A stretch of DNA of 64,000 nucleotides, from NCBI GenBank assembly GCA_016214845.1, contig JACRMS010000037.1, positions 124,001 to 188,000 on the forward strand. The letters are read 5' to 3'. The notes beneath the pieces are model-generated. The model saw only the letters and a list, made by a program, of their open reading frames with translations, had not been told where the DNA came from and did not search any database. The position numbers and the translations under genes are program-made. Within the stretch, counting starts at the first letter, position 1. Each line of letters starts with the position of its first letter. The stretch comes from Nitrospirota bacterium. GTDB lineage: Bacteria > Nitrospirota > Thermodesulfovibrionia > UBA6902. Of this stretch, positions 8,677 through 17,610 are shown in pieces.

Positions 8677-8809
8677 AACCACAGAGGACACAGGGAAAGA
8701 TGTTGAGAAGCTATGAAGTTGAGAAGTTGAGAAGATACGAAAACCAATAGCACTCCGGCCCATCTTCTCAAGTTCTCATCTTCTGTCGTCCTCCGTGTAC
8801 TCTGTGGTT
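8677..8809. repeat. Composite intergenic inverted repeat
   Basis: The outer arms read AACCACAGAGGACACAG and, inverted, AACCACAGAGTACACGGAGG. Inside lie GAGAAGTTGAGAAGAT and its approximate complement ATCTTCTCAAGTTCTC. Two separate repeat types thus appear nested. A similar GAGAAG/CTTCTC block occurs inside the P-type ATPase gene (24322-24410), and the CACAGAG motif recurs near 15825. Confidence 0.65.
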
Positions 8810-8822
8810 AATGCCGTTATAC

Positions 8823-9182
8823 TCACATGCCTGCTTTGGCCTGCCAGAGTCCGAAGGTCGCGCCGGTCGGGTCTGTGATTACGCTGAACCACCCCATGTT
8901 CGGGACCTCGGTGACGTCCTTGCAGATCCTGGCGCCGAGAGTCTGCGCCTTTTTTGTCGAGGCTGCAACGTCATCAACCAGGATATAGGGAAGCCAATTG
9001 TCCGGCATGCCGGCAACAGGGTTCTTAAACATCCCTCCGCCGGTCCCCTCACCGACGTTGATTATCGTGTAGTCCATGTCCGGGAACTCTTCCAGCTTCC
9101 AGTCGAACATGGCTGAGTAGAACTTTTTTGATTTTCCCAGGTCTTTAGATTGCAATTCAATGTGAACAAACGGATTTGCCAT
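8823..9182 (-). CDS. VOC family (glyoxalase-like) protein
   Basis: 119 aa. It forms a single vicinal-oxygen-chelate domain: MANPFVHIELQSKDLGKSKK, FYSAMFDWKLEE, then VDDVAASTKKAQTLGARI and ITDPTGATFGLWQ. Such small proteins are often called glyoxalase/bleomycin-resistance family. The metal ligand positions H7 and the terminal E are not all present in classical form, so no reaction is assigned. A ribosome site (AGGAGG) precedes the start. Confidence 0.85.
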   Translation of the reverse strand: MANPFVHIELQSKDLGKSKKFYSAMFDWKLEEFPDMDYTIINVGEGTGGGMFKNPVAGMPDNWLPYILVDDVAASTKKAQTLGARICKDVTEVPNMGWFSVITDPTGATFGLWQAKAGM

Positions 9183-9243
9183 ACTGCACCTCCTGAAGGT
9201 AAATTATAAAAAGAAGTATAGCAAAGATATGCCGTCCGTCAAG

Positions 9244-9966
9244 CTATCCCATATCACCCAGTTCATACTGGATAATACTGATTGCCGTTATTGGAGCGGT
9301 CTCGGTGCGGAGGATTCTGCGGCCAAGTGAGGCTTCAATAAAACCCTTCTCGAATGCTGAGGAAACTTCTTCTCTGGTAAATCCACCCTCAGGCCCTATG
9401 AGCAGGGTGATGTTTTTTGTGTCTTTATAACCGGTCAATATTTTTTTTAGATTTCTTTCTCCCTGCTCTTCAGAGAAAATGATCCCACCCCCCTTAAGTT
9501 CCCCTTTAACAAATCCCTCAAACTCCACCGGCACGTCGATCTCCGGTATCTGTTCCCTGCCGCACTGCTGCGAGGCTGAGAGAGCGATCTTGCGCCAGCG
9601 TTCAATCTTCTCAGTATGTTTTACCTGCGAACGCTCGGTTATTAGAGGGATGACTTTTCTGACGCCGAGTTCGGTTGCTTTCTGAACAATAAAATCCATC
9701 TTGTCACTTTTCGGCAGGCCCTGAGCAAGGGTTATGTGAACGGGAGATTCAGCGGAGTAGGGCTCCGTCTCTATCTTCTCGACGACCACTTCTTTTTTGT
9801 GTACCAGAAGGACCCTGCAAATATACCTGTGACCGGAGCCGTCAAAGATCACAACCTGCTCCCCCGGTTTCACACGCAGGACAAGCGAAAGATACCTCGC
9901 CTGTTCACCGTCAATAATTATTTTTTCTCCTGAAAGTTTTTCAGGCGGAAGGAATAAACGGGTCAC
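9244..9966 (-). CDS. rsmE: 16S rRNA m3U1498 methyltransferase RsmE
   Basis: 240 aa, full length. A SPOUT-class methyltransferase that modifies U1498 in the 16S rRNA decoding region. Diagnostic segments are the N-terminal PUA-like part (GEQARYLSLVLRVKPGEQV), ALAQGLPKSDKMDFIVQKATELGV-type sequence, SQQCGREQIPEI and the SAM knot LLIGPEGGFTREEV, ending LGRRILRTETAPITAISIIQ. The neighbours downstream belong to a separate toxin-antitoxin unit. Confidence 0.93.
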   Translation of the reverse strand: MTRLFLPPEKLSGEKIIIDGEQARYLSLVLRVKPGEQVVIFDGSGHRYICRVLLVHKKEVVVEKIETEPYSAESPVHITLAQGLPKSDKMDFIVQKATELGVRKVIPLITERSQVKHTEKIERWRKIALSASQQCGREQIPEIDVPVEFEGFVKGELKGGGIIFSEEQGERNLKKILTGYKDTKNITLLIGPEGGFTREEVSSAFEKGFIEASLGRRILRTETAPITAISIIQYELGDMG

Positions 9967-10023
9967 AATATTATTTCTCCTCTCTCAAATCCTCTGCTAT
10001 CAATTTATATTGCTCCTTGGACT

Positions 10024-10299
10024 TCACCGATATACCTCATCGTGACTCCCAACGTCGAGAAGGACGATCTCTTTTTCTGTTATAACAACAGTCAGCGACA
10101 CCCGGTATTTATCATTTATGCTTACCGCCTGAATACCTTTTAGCTTACCTCCGAGATGATGATAATGAAGATGCGGCTGGAAGGGGTCTTTTTCAAGGTC
10201 GCGCAATACCTGGGCAAGTTTCTTTTTCAGCTCGGGATGAAGCTTCCTGAACTTTTCAGCCGAGCGGGTAAAATGAGCAGTCCAAACAAGAGTGTACAT
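10024..10299 (-). CDS. RelE/ParE-superfamily toxin
   Basis: 91 aa. Small basic protein with the RelE/ParE fold pattern: an N-terminal strand (YTLVWTAHFTRSAEKFRKL), a helix pair (PELKKKLAQVLRDLEKDPF), HHLGGKLKGIQAVSINDKYRVSL and the C-terminal strand IVLLDVGSHDEVYR. RelE-type members cleave mRNA on the ribosome and ParE types target gyrase; the sequence alone does not decide. It lies three bases after the antitoxin gene, so they are co-transcribed. Confidence 0.85.
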   Translation of the reverse strand: MYTLVWTAHFTRSAEKFRKLHPELKKKLAQVLRDLEKDPFQPHLHYHHLGGKLKGIQAVSINDKYRVSLTVVITEKEIVLLDVGSHDEVYR

Positions 10300-10302
10300 T
10301 CC

Positions 10303-10566
10303 TCAGTCTTCCAGCTTCAATTCTTTTATCAGATCTTTTGCGGTCCCGCGTTTTACCCTTCCTGCTTTTAAATCCTCAAGGGACGCCCGGATGCGAGCAT
10401 TATATGCCTCACCCTCGGCCTCAAGCAATTCGCGGTATCTCTCTTCAGAGAGAACAACATACTGAGGCTGGTTGTTTTTAATAATGTGAACAGGCCCCTC
10501 TTTCAGGACTTCATCTACTGCTGAAATCCCTTTTCTCTTAATTTCCTGAGCAGTCAAGGTGTTCAT
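10303..10566 (-). CDS. Phd/YefM-family antitoxin
   Basis: 87 aa. The N-terminal half (LTAQEIKRKGISAVDEVLKE, then HIIKNNQPQYVVLSEERYRELLE) is the Phd/YefM DNA-binding fold. The C-terminal helix is charged and would wrap around the toxin. It precedes the toxin gene, the usual order for this class. Antitoxins of this kind repress their own promoter, which probably lies in the 10567-10620 stretch. A ribosome site (AAAGGAG) is present. Confidence 0.87.
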   Translation of the reverse strand: MNTLTAQEIKRKGISAVDEVLKEGPVHIIKNNQPQYVVLSEERYRELLEAEGEAYNARIRASLEDLKAGRVKRGTAKDLIKELKLED

Positions 10567-10653
10567 ATCGATACTCCTTTCAGTACTTAATATAGTATCT
10601 GAATTATAACAATAAGGCGCTTAATTCTTCAAGAAGCCAGCACCTCATTCAAC

Positions 10654-10842
10654 TCAAGGCTCAAGCTCATTCTCCTGATGCAGTGCAAACCGGATCAACG
10701 ATACCAGATCAGTAAGCATCTTCTGCGCGCTTGCGCCTCTGACCTTTGATTTTTCCAGAGCAGCGTAGGCACTCCAGTGCCGATCCAAGACAATAATAGT
10801 GCAGAAGCGCGAAAGAGCAGGAGCGCAAAAGAACGAAAGCAC
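10654..10842 (-). pseudogene. Remnant of type I restriction enzyme R subunit C terminus
   Basis: The peptide HWSAYAALEKSKVRGAS, then QKMLTDLVSLIRFALHQENELEP, closely follows the C-terminal domain of HsdR proteins of the EcoEI type, where it normally continues PF... for some tens of residues. Here a stop follows ELEP at once. The upstream bases are low-complexity and not HsdR-like. No hsdM or hsdS is nearby. I read it as a decayed fragment of about 50 residues. Confidence 0.6.
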
Positions 10843-10904
10843 GCAAGCTTGAAAGACGGAAAGTGAGAAAGCGAAGAGTGGGGTATTAGGATAAGCGGCT
10901 TGTA

Positions 10905-12032
10905 CTACTTCGCCTGTTCTTTATGATTGAACAGGTCTTTGACTTTGTCCATGAAGCCTTTTGAGGTGTCTTCGCCGCTTAGCCTGGCGAACTCCATGAG
11001 AAGTTCTTTCTGCCGGGGTGTGAGTTTCTTGGGGACGTCTATAAAGACGGTTATATACTGATTGCCTTTGCCGTAACCGCCTAACTTGGGTGCGCCTTTG
11101 CCCTTCAGATGAAAGACCGTGCCTGAAGGCGTGCCTGCTGGGATTTTAATTGTCGCGGAACCGTCTATTGTCGGCACCTCGATCTCGGAGCCGAGGGCGG
11201 CATGCACAAAAGAGATCGGGACTTCGCAGAGAAGGTCGTTGCCTTTTCTTTTAAAGAATGGGTGTGGTGTGACATTAATGATAACGTACAAATCACCGGC
11301 CGGGCCTCCGTAGAATCCAGCCTCTCCTTCGCCAGAAACTTTCAGCCTGATGCCTGTATCAACTCCGGCAGGAATTTTCAGCGATATGGAGCGCTCTCTT
11401 TTTACCTTGCCCTGGCCTTTGCATTTTGTACACGGGTCTGTGATGACCTTGCCGTGGCCTCCGCACTTGCCGCAGGTCTTTGAGATCGTGAAAAAGCCCT
11501 GCTGCATCCTCATCTGCCCTGTGCCTTTGCAGTTCGGGCAGACAGCAGGCCCTTTGCCGGGCTTTGAACCGGTGCCTTCACAGTCGGGACAGTTTTCCCA
11601 TCTCGGGATCTTTATCTCTTTTTCAACTCCGAAGATCGATTCCTTGAGCGCTATATCAAGATCGTAACGCAGGTCCTGCCCTTTTGTCGGGCGTGACCTT
11701 CTTCTCCCCGTGAACTCGCCGAATATGTCTCCAAAGACATCTCCAAAGATATCCCCGAAATTTGAAGAAGAGAAGCCGCCGAATCCCGCGCCGAAATCAA
11801 AGCCCGCGCCGCCCGCGCCTTCAGCCGTGCCGAACCTGTCGTAGTTGGAGCGTTTCTCGGCGTCGCTCAGACACGAATAAGCCTCGTTTATCTCTTTGAA
11901 TTTGTCCTCGGCTGCCTTGTCTCCGGGGTTTCTGTCGGGATGAAATTTTAACGCTAACTGGCGGTATGCCTTTTTTAGATCGGCATCCGTCGCGTTTTTA
12001 TCTACGCCAAGTGTCTGGTAATAGTCTTTCAT
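10905..12032 (-). CDS. dnaJ: Chaperone protein DnaJ
   Basis: 375 aa, full length. J domain with HPD ([20 protein letters not shown]) at the N terminus, a Gly/Phe-rich linker (residues 74-108), and four CxxCxGxG zinc repeats ([32 protein letters not shown]). The C-terminal substrate-binding domains include [16 protein letters not shown]. It delivers clients to DnaK and stimulates its ATPase. It is the last gene of the hrcA-grpE-dnaK-dnaJ cluster. Confidence 0.96.
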   Translation of the reverse strand: MKDYYQTLGVDKNATDADLKKAYRQLALKFHPDRNPGDKAAEDKFKEINEAYSCLSDAEKRSNYDRFGTAEGAGGAGFDFGAGFGGFSSSNFGDIFGDVFGDIFGEFTGRRRSRPTKGQDLRYDLDIALKESIFGVEKEIKIPRWENCPDCEGTGSKPGKGPAVCPNCKGTGQMRMQQGFFTISKTCGKCGGHGKVITDPCTKCKGQGKVKRERSISLKIPAGVDTGIRLKVSGEGEAGFYGGPAGDLYVIINVTPHPFFKRKGNDLLCEVPISFVHAALGSEIEVPTIDGSATIKIPAGTPSGTVFHLKGKGAPKLGGYGKGNQYITVFIDVPKKLTPRQKELLMEFARLSGEDTSKGFMDKVKDLFNHKEQAK

Positions 12033-12052
12033 GAAATTTAAGTAGGAAGTGG

Positions 12053-12104
12053 GAAGTAGGAAGTAAGAAGCAAAATAAAAAATTTACTTCTTACTTCCTA
12101 CTTC
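12053..12104. repeat. Hairpin repeat between dnaK and dnaJ
   Basis: Two perfect 18-base arms (GAAGTAGGAAGTAAGAAG and its complement) flank an A-rich loop. The left arm is preceded by another AAGTAGGAAGTGG unit. It is placed between two co-transcribed chaperone genes and could weaken or stabilise the transcript there. The type looks like a dispersed repeat rather than a classic terminator, since no T-run follows in the direction of transcription. Confidence 0.65.
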
Positions 12105-12111
12105 TTAGTTC

Positions 12112-14040
12112 TCAGTTGTCCTTTTTGTCCGTTTCTTCAAATTCGGCTTCGACGACGTCTTCTTTTTCTTTCTGGCCGCCGTCTGATGCTGAGGCACCCG
12201 CGCCTGGTCCTGCCTGCTGTGCTCCAGCAGCGCCTTGTGATTTATACATCTCTTCGGCGATCTTGTGCGAAGCTGTGGTCAGTTCCTCGGTTGCCTTCTT
12301 AAGATCTTCCGGGTCGGTTGCGGTATCCTTTGCCTTTTTGCACTTTAGAAGCGCATCTTCTATCTTCTGCTTGTCCTCGGGCGACACCTTGTCGCCATAA
12401 TCCTTCAGAGATTTTTCAACTGTGTATATGAGCGTGTCAGCTTCATTTCTCGCCTCGGCAAGCTGGCGCTTCCTGTGGTCTTCCGCGGCGTGGGCTTCCG
12501 CGTCGCCTGTGGTCCTCTTTATTTCTTCTTCGCTTAAACCGCTTGACGCGGTTATCCTGATTGACTGCTCTTTTCCTGTGCCCTTGTCTTTTGCGGACAC
12601 ATGAAGGATGCCGTTTGCGTCAATGTCAAAGGTGACTTCGATCTGCGGAACACCTCTTGGCGCAGGTGGGATTCCGACGAGTTCAAAATTACCAAGGAGC
12701 TTGTTGTCCCCGGCCATTTCCCTTTCGCCCTGGCATATCTTGATTGTCACAGCCGGTTGATTATCGGATGCTGTAGAAAATACCTGGCTCTTTTTTGTGG
12801 GGATCGTTGTGTTTCGTTCGATGAGCTTGGTAAATATTCCTCCAAGGGTTTCAATGCCCAGAGAAAGCGGGGTGACGTCAAGAAGGAGCACGTCTTTGAC
12901 TTCGCCCTTCAGAACGCCTGCCTGGATCGCTGCGCCTGCGGCAACTACTTCATCGGGGTTAACTTCCTTTGAAGGCTCTTTGCCGAAAAACTCCTTAACC
13001 ACCTGCACGACCTTCGGCGTCCTTGTCTGTCCGCCGACAAGTATTACTTCATTAATTTCCTTTGCGCTTAATCCCGCATCGGCAAGCGCGCGTTTGCACG
13101 GCTCAACTGTCCTTTGGATCAGGTCATCAACAAGCTGTTCAAACTTGGCCCGGGACAACTTCACTACCATATGTTTTGGCCCTGTTGCATCCGCTGTGAT
13201 AAAAGGCAGATTGATCTCTGTCTCCATTGCTGAGGACAATTCTATCTTTGCCTTCTCAGCGCTTTCCTTCAATCTCTGAAGCGCCATCTTGTCATTGCGG
13301 AGGTCAATGCCGGAGTCTTTCTTGAATTCAGTAACAAGCCAGTCCATTATCTTGATGTCAAAATCATCTCCGCCGAGATATGTGTCGCCGTTTGTTGATT
13401 TCACCTCAACAACGCCTTCGCCTATTTCCAGTATTGATACGTCGAAAGTGCCGCCGCCGAGATCATAAACGGCGATCTTCTCTTCCTTCTTTTTATCCAT
13501 GCCGTATGCGAGGGATGCCGCGGTCGGCTCGTTGATAATTCTCAGTACGTTCATTCCCGCGATCCTTCCCGCGTCCTTTGTGGCCTGGCGCTGGCTGTCG
13601 TCAAAATATGCCGGCACTGTTATGACCGCGTCAGTGACGGGCTCGCCTAAATAGTCTTCCGCCGCCTGTTTTAATTTCTGCAGGATCATGGCGGAGATTT
13701 CAGGAGGTGAATAAGTCTTGCCGTGCGCCTCAACATGGGCGTCTCCGTTTGGAGCGCTGACTATTTTGTAAGGAAGTTTTTTCTTTGCCTCATCGGCCTC
13801 TCTTGAGCTGGACTTTCTCCCCATCAATCTCTTTATGGAGAAGATTGTATTCTCAGGGTTTGTGATCGCCTGCCTTTTGGCAACCTGCCCGACAAGTCTC
13901 TCGCCTTTATCAGTGAAAGCCACAACAGAGGGCGTTGTCCTTGTGCCCTCCTGGTTGGCGATGATGGTTGGTTCTCCGCCCTGCATTACAGCGACTACCG
14001 AGTTGGTAGTTCCAAGGTCTATTCCAACTACTTTTCCCAT
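12112..14040 (-). CDS. dnaK: Chaperone protein DnaK (Hsp70)
   Basis: 642 aa, full length. The ATPase domain has [13 protein letters not shown] at the N terminus, [25 protein letters not shown], and [15 protein letters not shown]. The linker [19 protein letters not shown] leads to the substrate-binding domain, and the tail ends in acidic [12 protein letters not shown]. It refolds proteins in cycles driven by GrpE and DnaJ, both encoded beside it. It lies 42 bases after grpE. Confidence 0.97.
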   Translation of the reverse strand: MGKVVGIDLGTTNSVVAVMQGGEPTIIANQEGTRTTPSVVAFTDKGERLVGQVAKRQAITNPENTIFSIKRLMGRKSSSREADEAKKKLPYKIVSAPNGDAHVEAHGKTYSPPEISAMILQKLKQAAEDYLGEPVTDAVITVPAYFDDSQRQATKDAGRIAGMNVLRIINEPTAASLAYGMDKKKEEKIAVYDLGGGTFDVSILEIGEGVVEVKSTNGDTYLGGDDFDIKIMDWLVTEFKKDSGIDLRNDKMALQRLKESAEKAKIELSSAMETEINLPFITADATGPKHMVVKLSRAKFEQLVDDLIQRTVEPCKRALADAGLSAKEINEVILVGGQTRTPKVVQVVKEFFGKEPSKEVNPDEVVAAGAAIQAGVLKGEVKDVLLLDVTPLSLGIETLGGIFTKLIERNTTIPTKKSQVFSTASDNQPAVTIKICQGEREMAGDNKLLGNFELVGIPPAPRGVPQIEVTFDIDANGILHVSAKDKGTGKEQSIRITASSGLSEEEIKRTTGDAEAHAAEDHRKRQLAEARNEADTLIYTVEKSLKDYGDKVSPEDKQKIEDALLKCKKAKDTATDPEDLKKATEELTTASHKIAEEMYKSQGAAGAQQAGPGAGASASDGGQKEKEDVVEAEFEETDKKDN

Positions 14041-14082
14041 AAATCTATTCCTCCTGTTTAAATCTGTTTTCTGTGTTTGATA

Positions 14083-14646
14083 TTAGTTTTCTTCTGTTGT
14101 AACGGCCTGGTTTTGTGAGACACCCTGTGTACCGGACGGTTTCTTTGCAACGCCGACGAGTGCTGCCCTTAAAACCCTGTCCCTAAACATATACCCTTTT
14201 CTGAATTCCTTGACCACGGTGTTTTCCTCAGCGTCCTCTGATTCTATCTGCGCCATCGCGTGGTGAACATTGGGATCAAAGGGTTTATTCAAAGCGTCAA
14301 TGCCGGTCAGCCCGTATTTTTCAAGTGTGGCCTTTATTTCCTTCAAAGTTAACTGCACTCCCTCTGACAGCGGGCCTGATGTTTCGTTACCGGAAGTATG
14401 CTGAAGAGCAAGCTCCAGATGATCGAGAACGGTAAGGAGGTCTTTCAGAAGGCTTTCATTGGCGTACTTCAGTTGATCTTCTTTTTGCCTTGCCGCAAAT
14501 CTCTTGTAGTTTTCAAATTCAGCGTAAAGCCTGACGTATTTATCGCTGGCCTCAGACAGGGATTTCTTTAATGCCTCGATATCTTCAATCTCGCCGCCGG
14601 TTTTTTGTTCCGGCCCGTTTGGTCCTGTATTTTGATTCTCAGCCAT
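14083..14646 (-). CDS. grpE: Nucleotide exchange factor GrpE
   Basis: 187 aa. A long coiled coil (about residues 25-75, SDKYVRLYAEFENYKRFAAR) precedes the beta-rich wing with PFDPNVHHAMAQIES and a GYMFRDRVLRAALVGVAK signature. It releases ADP from DnaK. The gene lies 14 bases downstream of hrcA in the heat-shock operon. Confidence 0.95.
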   Translation of the reverse strand: MAENQNTGPNGPEQKTGGEIEDIEALKKSLSEASDKYVRLYAEFENYKRFAARQKEDQLKYANESLLKDLLTVLDHLELALQHTSGNETSGPLSEGVQLTLKEIKATLEKYGLTGIDALNKPFDPNVHHAMAQIESEDAEENTVVKEFRKGYMFRDRVLRAALVGVAKKPSGTQGVSQNQAVTTEEN

Positions 14647-14660
14647 TAATGCGATGCTCC

Positions 14661-15695
14661 TTAGATTTCTGTTAATATCCTTGTTAATGCCCTGGCGGTA
14701 TGGTCCACCATCGGGATCAATTTTTTATAGTTCATCCTTGTCGGGCCTATTATCCCGATGGCCCCGTTGGCCTGCTTTCCGTCCCTGTAGGTGGAAATTA
14801 CCAAGCTCAGTTCCCTCAGTGAAGGGAGAATATGTTCCATTCCCACGAATACCTGAGTGCCATGAGAGCCACTCATTTGATGAAGTAATTTTAGCATAAA
14901 ATGTTTGTCTTCAATAGCTCTGAGGATTTCCTTTATCTGTTTCATTGTCGCGAAGTCCGGGAGGTTGGACGCGCCGGAAAGCACGTTCAGTGTGAAGTCT
15001 TCAGTCTCCGACGTAAATACCTCCCTGCAGAGCGCGATCAGGTTGGCGATCAACCGGTCGCAGGCCGCCTTGTCCAGGTGAAGCTGGCCCGTTATCTCCT
15101 CCCTTATTATCTTTATCGTTAATCCATGAAATTTGCCGTTCAGGTAATTGGACGCATTATCAAGCTGTTTCTGTGAATATATCCTGTCGAGCTCGATGAT
15201 CTTGTTGCTGATCATCCCCTCTTCAGACACCAGGACGGCCAGGACCTTTCTGTCTTCATACTTGATAAACTTGATGTGCTTCAAAACGATGTCCTCTGTT
15301 TTCGGCGGGATCGCAAGCGCGAGATAATGCGAAAATAAAGAAAGGGTATTTGCCGCTTCTTTTACGATCTTGCCGTTGTCCTTTTCTGCAAGCATGAGTT
15401 TGCCTGACAGCTCGTCAGAAAGCTCCGAATTACCTGCCAATGTCTGCTCCTCTAAAAGTGTGCTCACAAAAAACCTGTATCCTTTTTCAGTCGGCACCCT
15501 TCCCGCAGAGGTGTGAGGTTGCGAAATATAGCCCAGTTCTTCCAATTTCGCCATCGTATTTCGAATGGTAGCGGAGGACAAGCCGACTGAGAACTGTTGG
15601 GTTATAAAGAACGAGCCTATCGGGATGTTAAGGTCGATGTGGCTTTGTATTATTGCACAGAGTATTTTTTTACGTCTTTCGTCAAGGGTTTCCAT
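14661..15695 (-). CDS. hrcA: Heat-inducible transcription repressor HrcA
   Basis: 344 aa. An N-terminal winged helix (residues 1-75, LDERRKKILCAIIQSHIDL, SSATIRNTMAKLEELGYISQPHTSAGRVPTEKGYRFFV) is followed by the GAF-like dimerisation domain, ending IGIIGPTRMNYKKLIPMVDHTA. It represses chaperone operons by binding CIRCE. A CIRCE site lies six bases before its own start, so it is autoregulated together with grpE, dnaK and dnaJ. Confidence 0.96.
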   Translation of the reverse strand: METLDERRKKILCAIIQSHIDLNIPIGSFFITQQFSVGLSSATIRNTMAKLEELGYISQPHTSAGRVPTEKGYRFFVSTLLEEQTLAGNSELSDELSGKLMLAEKDNGKIVKEAANTLSLFSHYLALAIPPKTEDIVLKHIKFIKYEDRKVLAVLVSEEGMISNKIIELDRIYSQKQLDNASNYLNGKFHGLTIKIIREEITGQLHLDKAACDRLIANLIALCREVFTSETEDFTLNVLSGASNLPDFATMKQIKEILRAIEDKHFMLKLLHQMSGSHGTQVFVGMEHILPSLRELSLVISTYRDGKQANGAIGIIGPTRMNYKKLIPMVDHTARALTRILTEI

Positions 15696-15701
15696 CTTTG
15701 G

Positions 15702-15728
15702 TTAGCACTCTCAAGCGTTGAGTGCTAT
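15702..15728 (-). promoter_or_regulatory. CIRCE operator (HrcA binding site)
   Basis: TTAGCACTC, nine bases, GAGTGCTAT: one mismatch from the canonical inverted repeat. It lies directly between the hrcA start and its promoter, so bound HrcA would block polymerase or early elongation. Confidence 0.95.
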
Positions 15729-15729
15729 T

Positions 15730-15759
15730 AATATAGCAACAATAATTATTGTGTGTCAA
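15730..15759 (-). promoter_or_regulatory. Promoter of the hrcA-grpE-dnaK-dnaJ operon
   Basis: On the minus strand, TTGACA (15754-15759) and TATATT (15730-15735) are separated by 18 bases, a near-consensus housekeeping-sigma promoter. The predicted transcription start falls inside CIRCE. Confidence 0.85.
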
Positions 15760-15858
15760 GGATGAGGCTCGCGGTATAACTTAAAGTAATTAAAAGAAAT
15801 CCGGATTCCTAAGATGTTGATCAACCACGGAGGCACAGAGACACAGAGAAGGAAATCA

Positions 15859-15928
15859 ACAGATTACGCAGATGACACAGATTGAGAAAACGCTTTTCAA
15901 TAAATCTGTGAAAATCTGCGTAATCTGT
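15859..15928. repeat. Inverted repeat ACAGATTACGCAGAT type
   Basis: Perfect 15-base arms (ACAGATTACGCAGAT and its complement) surround about 40 bases. It is preceded by a CACGGAGGCACAGAGACACAGAG tract like that at 8677. A degenerate relative occurs at about 37742-37850. It fills the gap between the heat-shock promoter and the lipid kinase gene. Confidence 0.65.
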
Positions 15929-15959
15929 GGACGAACATTATTCCCGTGCCTCCGATTGC

Positions 15960-16832
15960 TCACCAGACAAAATAGAGCGCGTCCTTCACAACGTCAATCT
16001 TTGCGGGCAGTGTCCCGAAGTAGTCGCCGTCTACCTGGACATGGACTTCGCCGCCGGATGTGAGTTCGAGTCCTGAAGTTTTTTGACATGAGATATCTTT
16101 GAATTTCAAATGCCTTCCGCTGATTACCCCGATGATAAACCGCAGAAGGTCTTTTCTTGTTTTGCCTTTGAAGATACACACCTCAAGAAGTGGTTCGATG
16201 ATGGATGCATGTGGAGTAATTGAAAATTGCCCGCCGTAATTCTTCGCATTACCTGCGACAACCGTGTAGCCGGTAAGTTCATTCTCAGGGGTTTTAATAT
16301 TTATGAGCGGAGGATTATATTTTGTTAAGACCTTAAATCCTGAAACGACATGCGCGGCCTTGCCGGAGATTTTTTTTATCAGGTTATTTTTAACGCCCAA
16401 TACAGCCTCTGCGTCAAAACCGATCCCCGCCATTGACGCAAAATACCGGCCGTTGATCCTTCCAAGACAGATCTTTCGAGCAGGGCCGGTCAGCGCGAGC
16501 TCGAGAGCGCTTTCAATGTCCTCAGGGATGAGGAGTTCTTTTGCAAGGACATTTGTAGTCCCAAGCGGAATAAGGGCCAGGGGGACATTTGCCGGATCTG
16601 CTTTCTCCGGGGAAAGGACGCCGTTGATCACTTCATTCAATGTGCCGTCGCCTCCGACGGTTATGATGCGGTCAACGCCGGAGAGACTTTTTGCGAATTG
16701 AAAGGCGTCTCCTTTTTTTTTGGTAATGAAGGTGGTGAGAGATGCCCTTTTCTTTATCAGTCTCTCAATTTTTTCAATAGACCTGTATGCCCTGTTACCG
16801 GCTATGGGATTTACGATGAGACTTACGTTCAA
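15960..16832 (-). CDS. Diacylglycerol/lipid kinase family protein (YegS/BmrU-like)
   Basis: 290 aa. It starts SLIVNPIAGNRAYRSI and has the nucleotide-binding signature ITVGGDGTLNEVINGVL near residues 57-73. IPLGTTNVLAKEL and SMAGIGFDAEAV follow, as expected for the family. These enzymes phosphorylate diacylglycerol or related lipids; the substrate here is not determined. The start is TTG with AAAGGA upstream. It overlaps the end of bioW by 38 bases, which implies co-transcription with the biotin genes. Confidence 0.87.
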   Translation of the reverse strand: MNVSLIVNPIAGNRAYRSIEKIERLIKKRASLTTFITKKKGDAFQFAKSLSGVDRIITVGGDGTLNEVINGVLSPEKADPANVPLALIPLGTTNVLAKELLIPEDIESALELALTGPARKICLGRINGRYFASMAGIGFDAEAVLGVKNNLIKKISGKAAHVVSGFKVLTKYNPPLINIKTPENELTGYTVVAGNAKNYGGQFSITPHASIIEPLLEVCIFKGKTRKDLLRFIIGVISGRHLKFKDISCQKTSGLELTSGGEVHVQVDGDYFGTLPAKIDVVKDALYFVW

Positions 16833-17610
16833 GGATTTCCTTTAATGTTAAGGTCCCCTCGCAGGGTTTAATATTGTCGATCAGGACAGGCGTTGTCTGG
16901 AGGTACTTGATAAGCTCCTTCACTTCCCCGCCTGTGATAAAGAACGCCCTGCCTCCATAGGGTAGGCCCCTCTTTTTAATGTGCGGAAGCCGGATGTATC
17001 CGAAGCTTCGGGAGGCAATATAACCTGTCGTATAATTCGGGTCATCGGATATGCACAGTTCCCCAAGGACCATCGGGTATTTGTGGACCTTGCTTGCCAG
17101 AATAAGGGCCTCTTGAACGGTGTCATTTTTGAGGCCGAGTTTGGCCAACTGTTTTGAGAGCACGGCATCCGCATTTTTTGTGATGCCCATTCGCGTGACC
17201 CGCACCCCGCGCAAAAGGTCCGGTTCAAGCCTCACCCCTTCGATGTCCATTAACATCGCACCCCTCATCGTTATGCCGATATTGAGGGATGTGAAGGCCT
17301 CCTCAATCGCCCGTTCGGTTATTCCGATAGTCGCGAGGATCTTGAACACCGCCTTCCTGACCGCCTCAGGGTTTTTTGTATTTAAAGTGCAAAGCGGCAG
17401 GGAAGATATCTTGCGCGGTTTTTCTTTAAGTTCCTCTACTGCAAGGCGTATTTCATCCGCCTTTCCTTTGTCATGGGTCAAGGCCCTTTCAGTATATTCT
17501 TTGACGACATTGAGGATATCGTCTTTTTCATATATTCCCTCGGCGCCTGAAACATGAACACTGTTCTTAGACGCCCTCATCCTTACGCTGTAGTGAATGT
17601 TTTTTGACAT
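16795..17610 (-). CDS. bioW: 6-carboxyhexanoate-CoA ligase (pimeloyl-CoA synthetase) BioW
   Basis: 271 aa, close to the usual length of about 250. It begins YSVRMRASKNSVHVSGAEGI, the BioW signature, followed by ERALTHDKGKADEIRLAVEE, RGAMLMDIEGVRLEPD, a GVRVTRMG segment and HPHIKKRG-like LPHIKKRGLPYGGRAFF. BioW makes pimeloyl-CoA from pimelate and ATP, the first committed biotin precursor in organisms lacking BioC/BioH. Its ATG shares one base with the bioB stop (TAATG), so translation is coupled. Confidence 0.9.
   Translation of the reverse strand: MSKNIHYSVRMRASKNSVHVSGAEGIYEKDDILNVVKEYTERALTHDKGKADEIRLAVEELKEKPRKISSLPLCTLNTKNPEAVRKAVFKILATIGITERAIEEAFTSLNIGITMRGAMLMDIEGVRLEPDLLRGVRVTRMGITKNADAVLSKQLAKLGLKNDTVQEALILASKVHKYPMVLGELCISDDPNYTTGYIASRSFGYIRLPHIKKRGLPYGGRAFFITGGEVKELIKYLQTTPVLIDNIKPCEGTLTLKEILERKSHRKSHSR

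Noticed and set aside
8659-8763. 35-residue N-terminal extension of the DUF72 protein
   Set aside because: It would translate the intergenic nested repeat, and the family starts at MKIYVGTSG.
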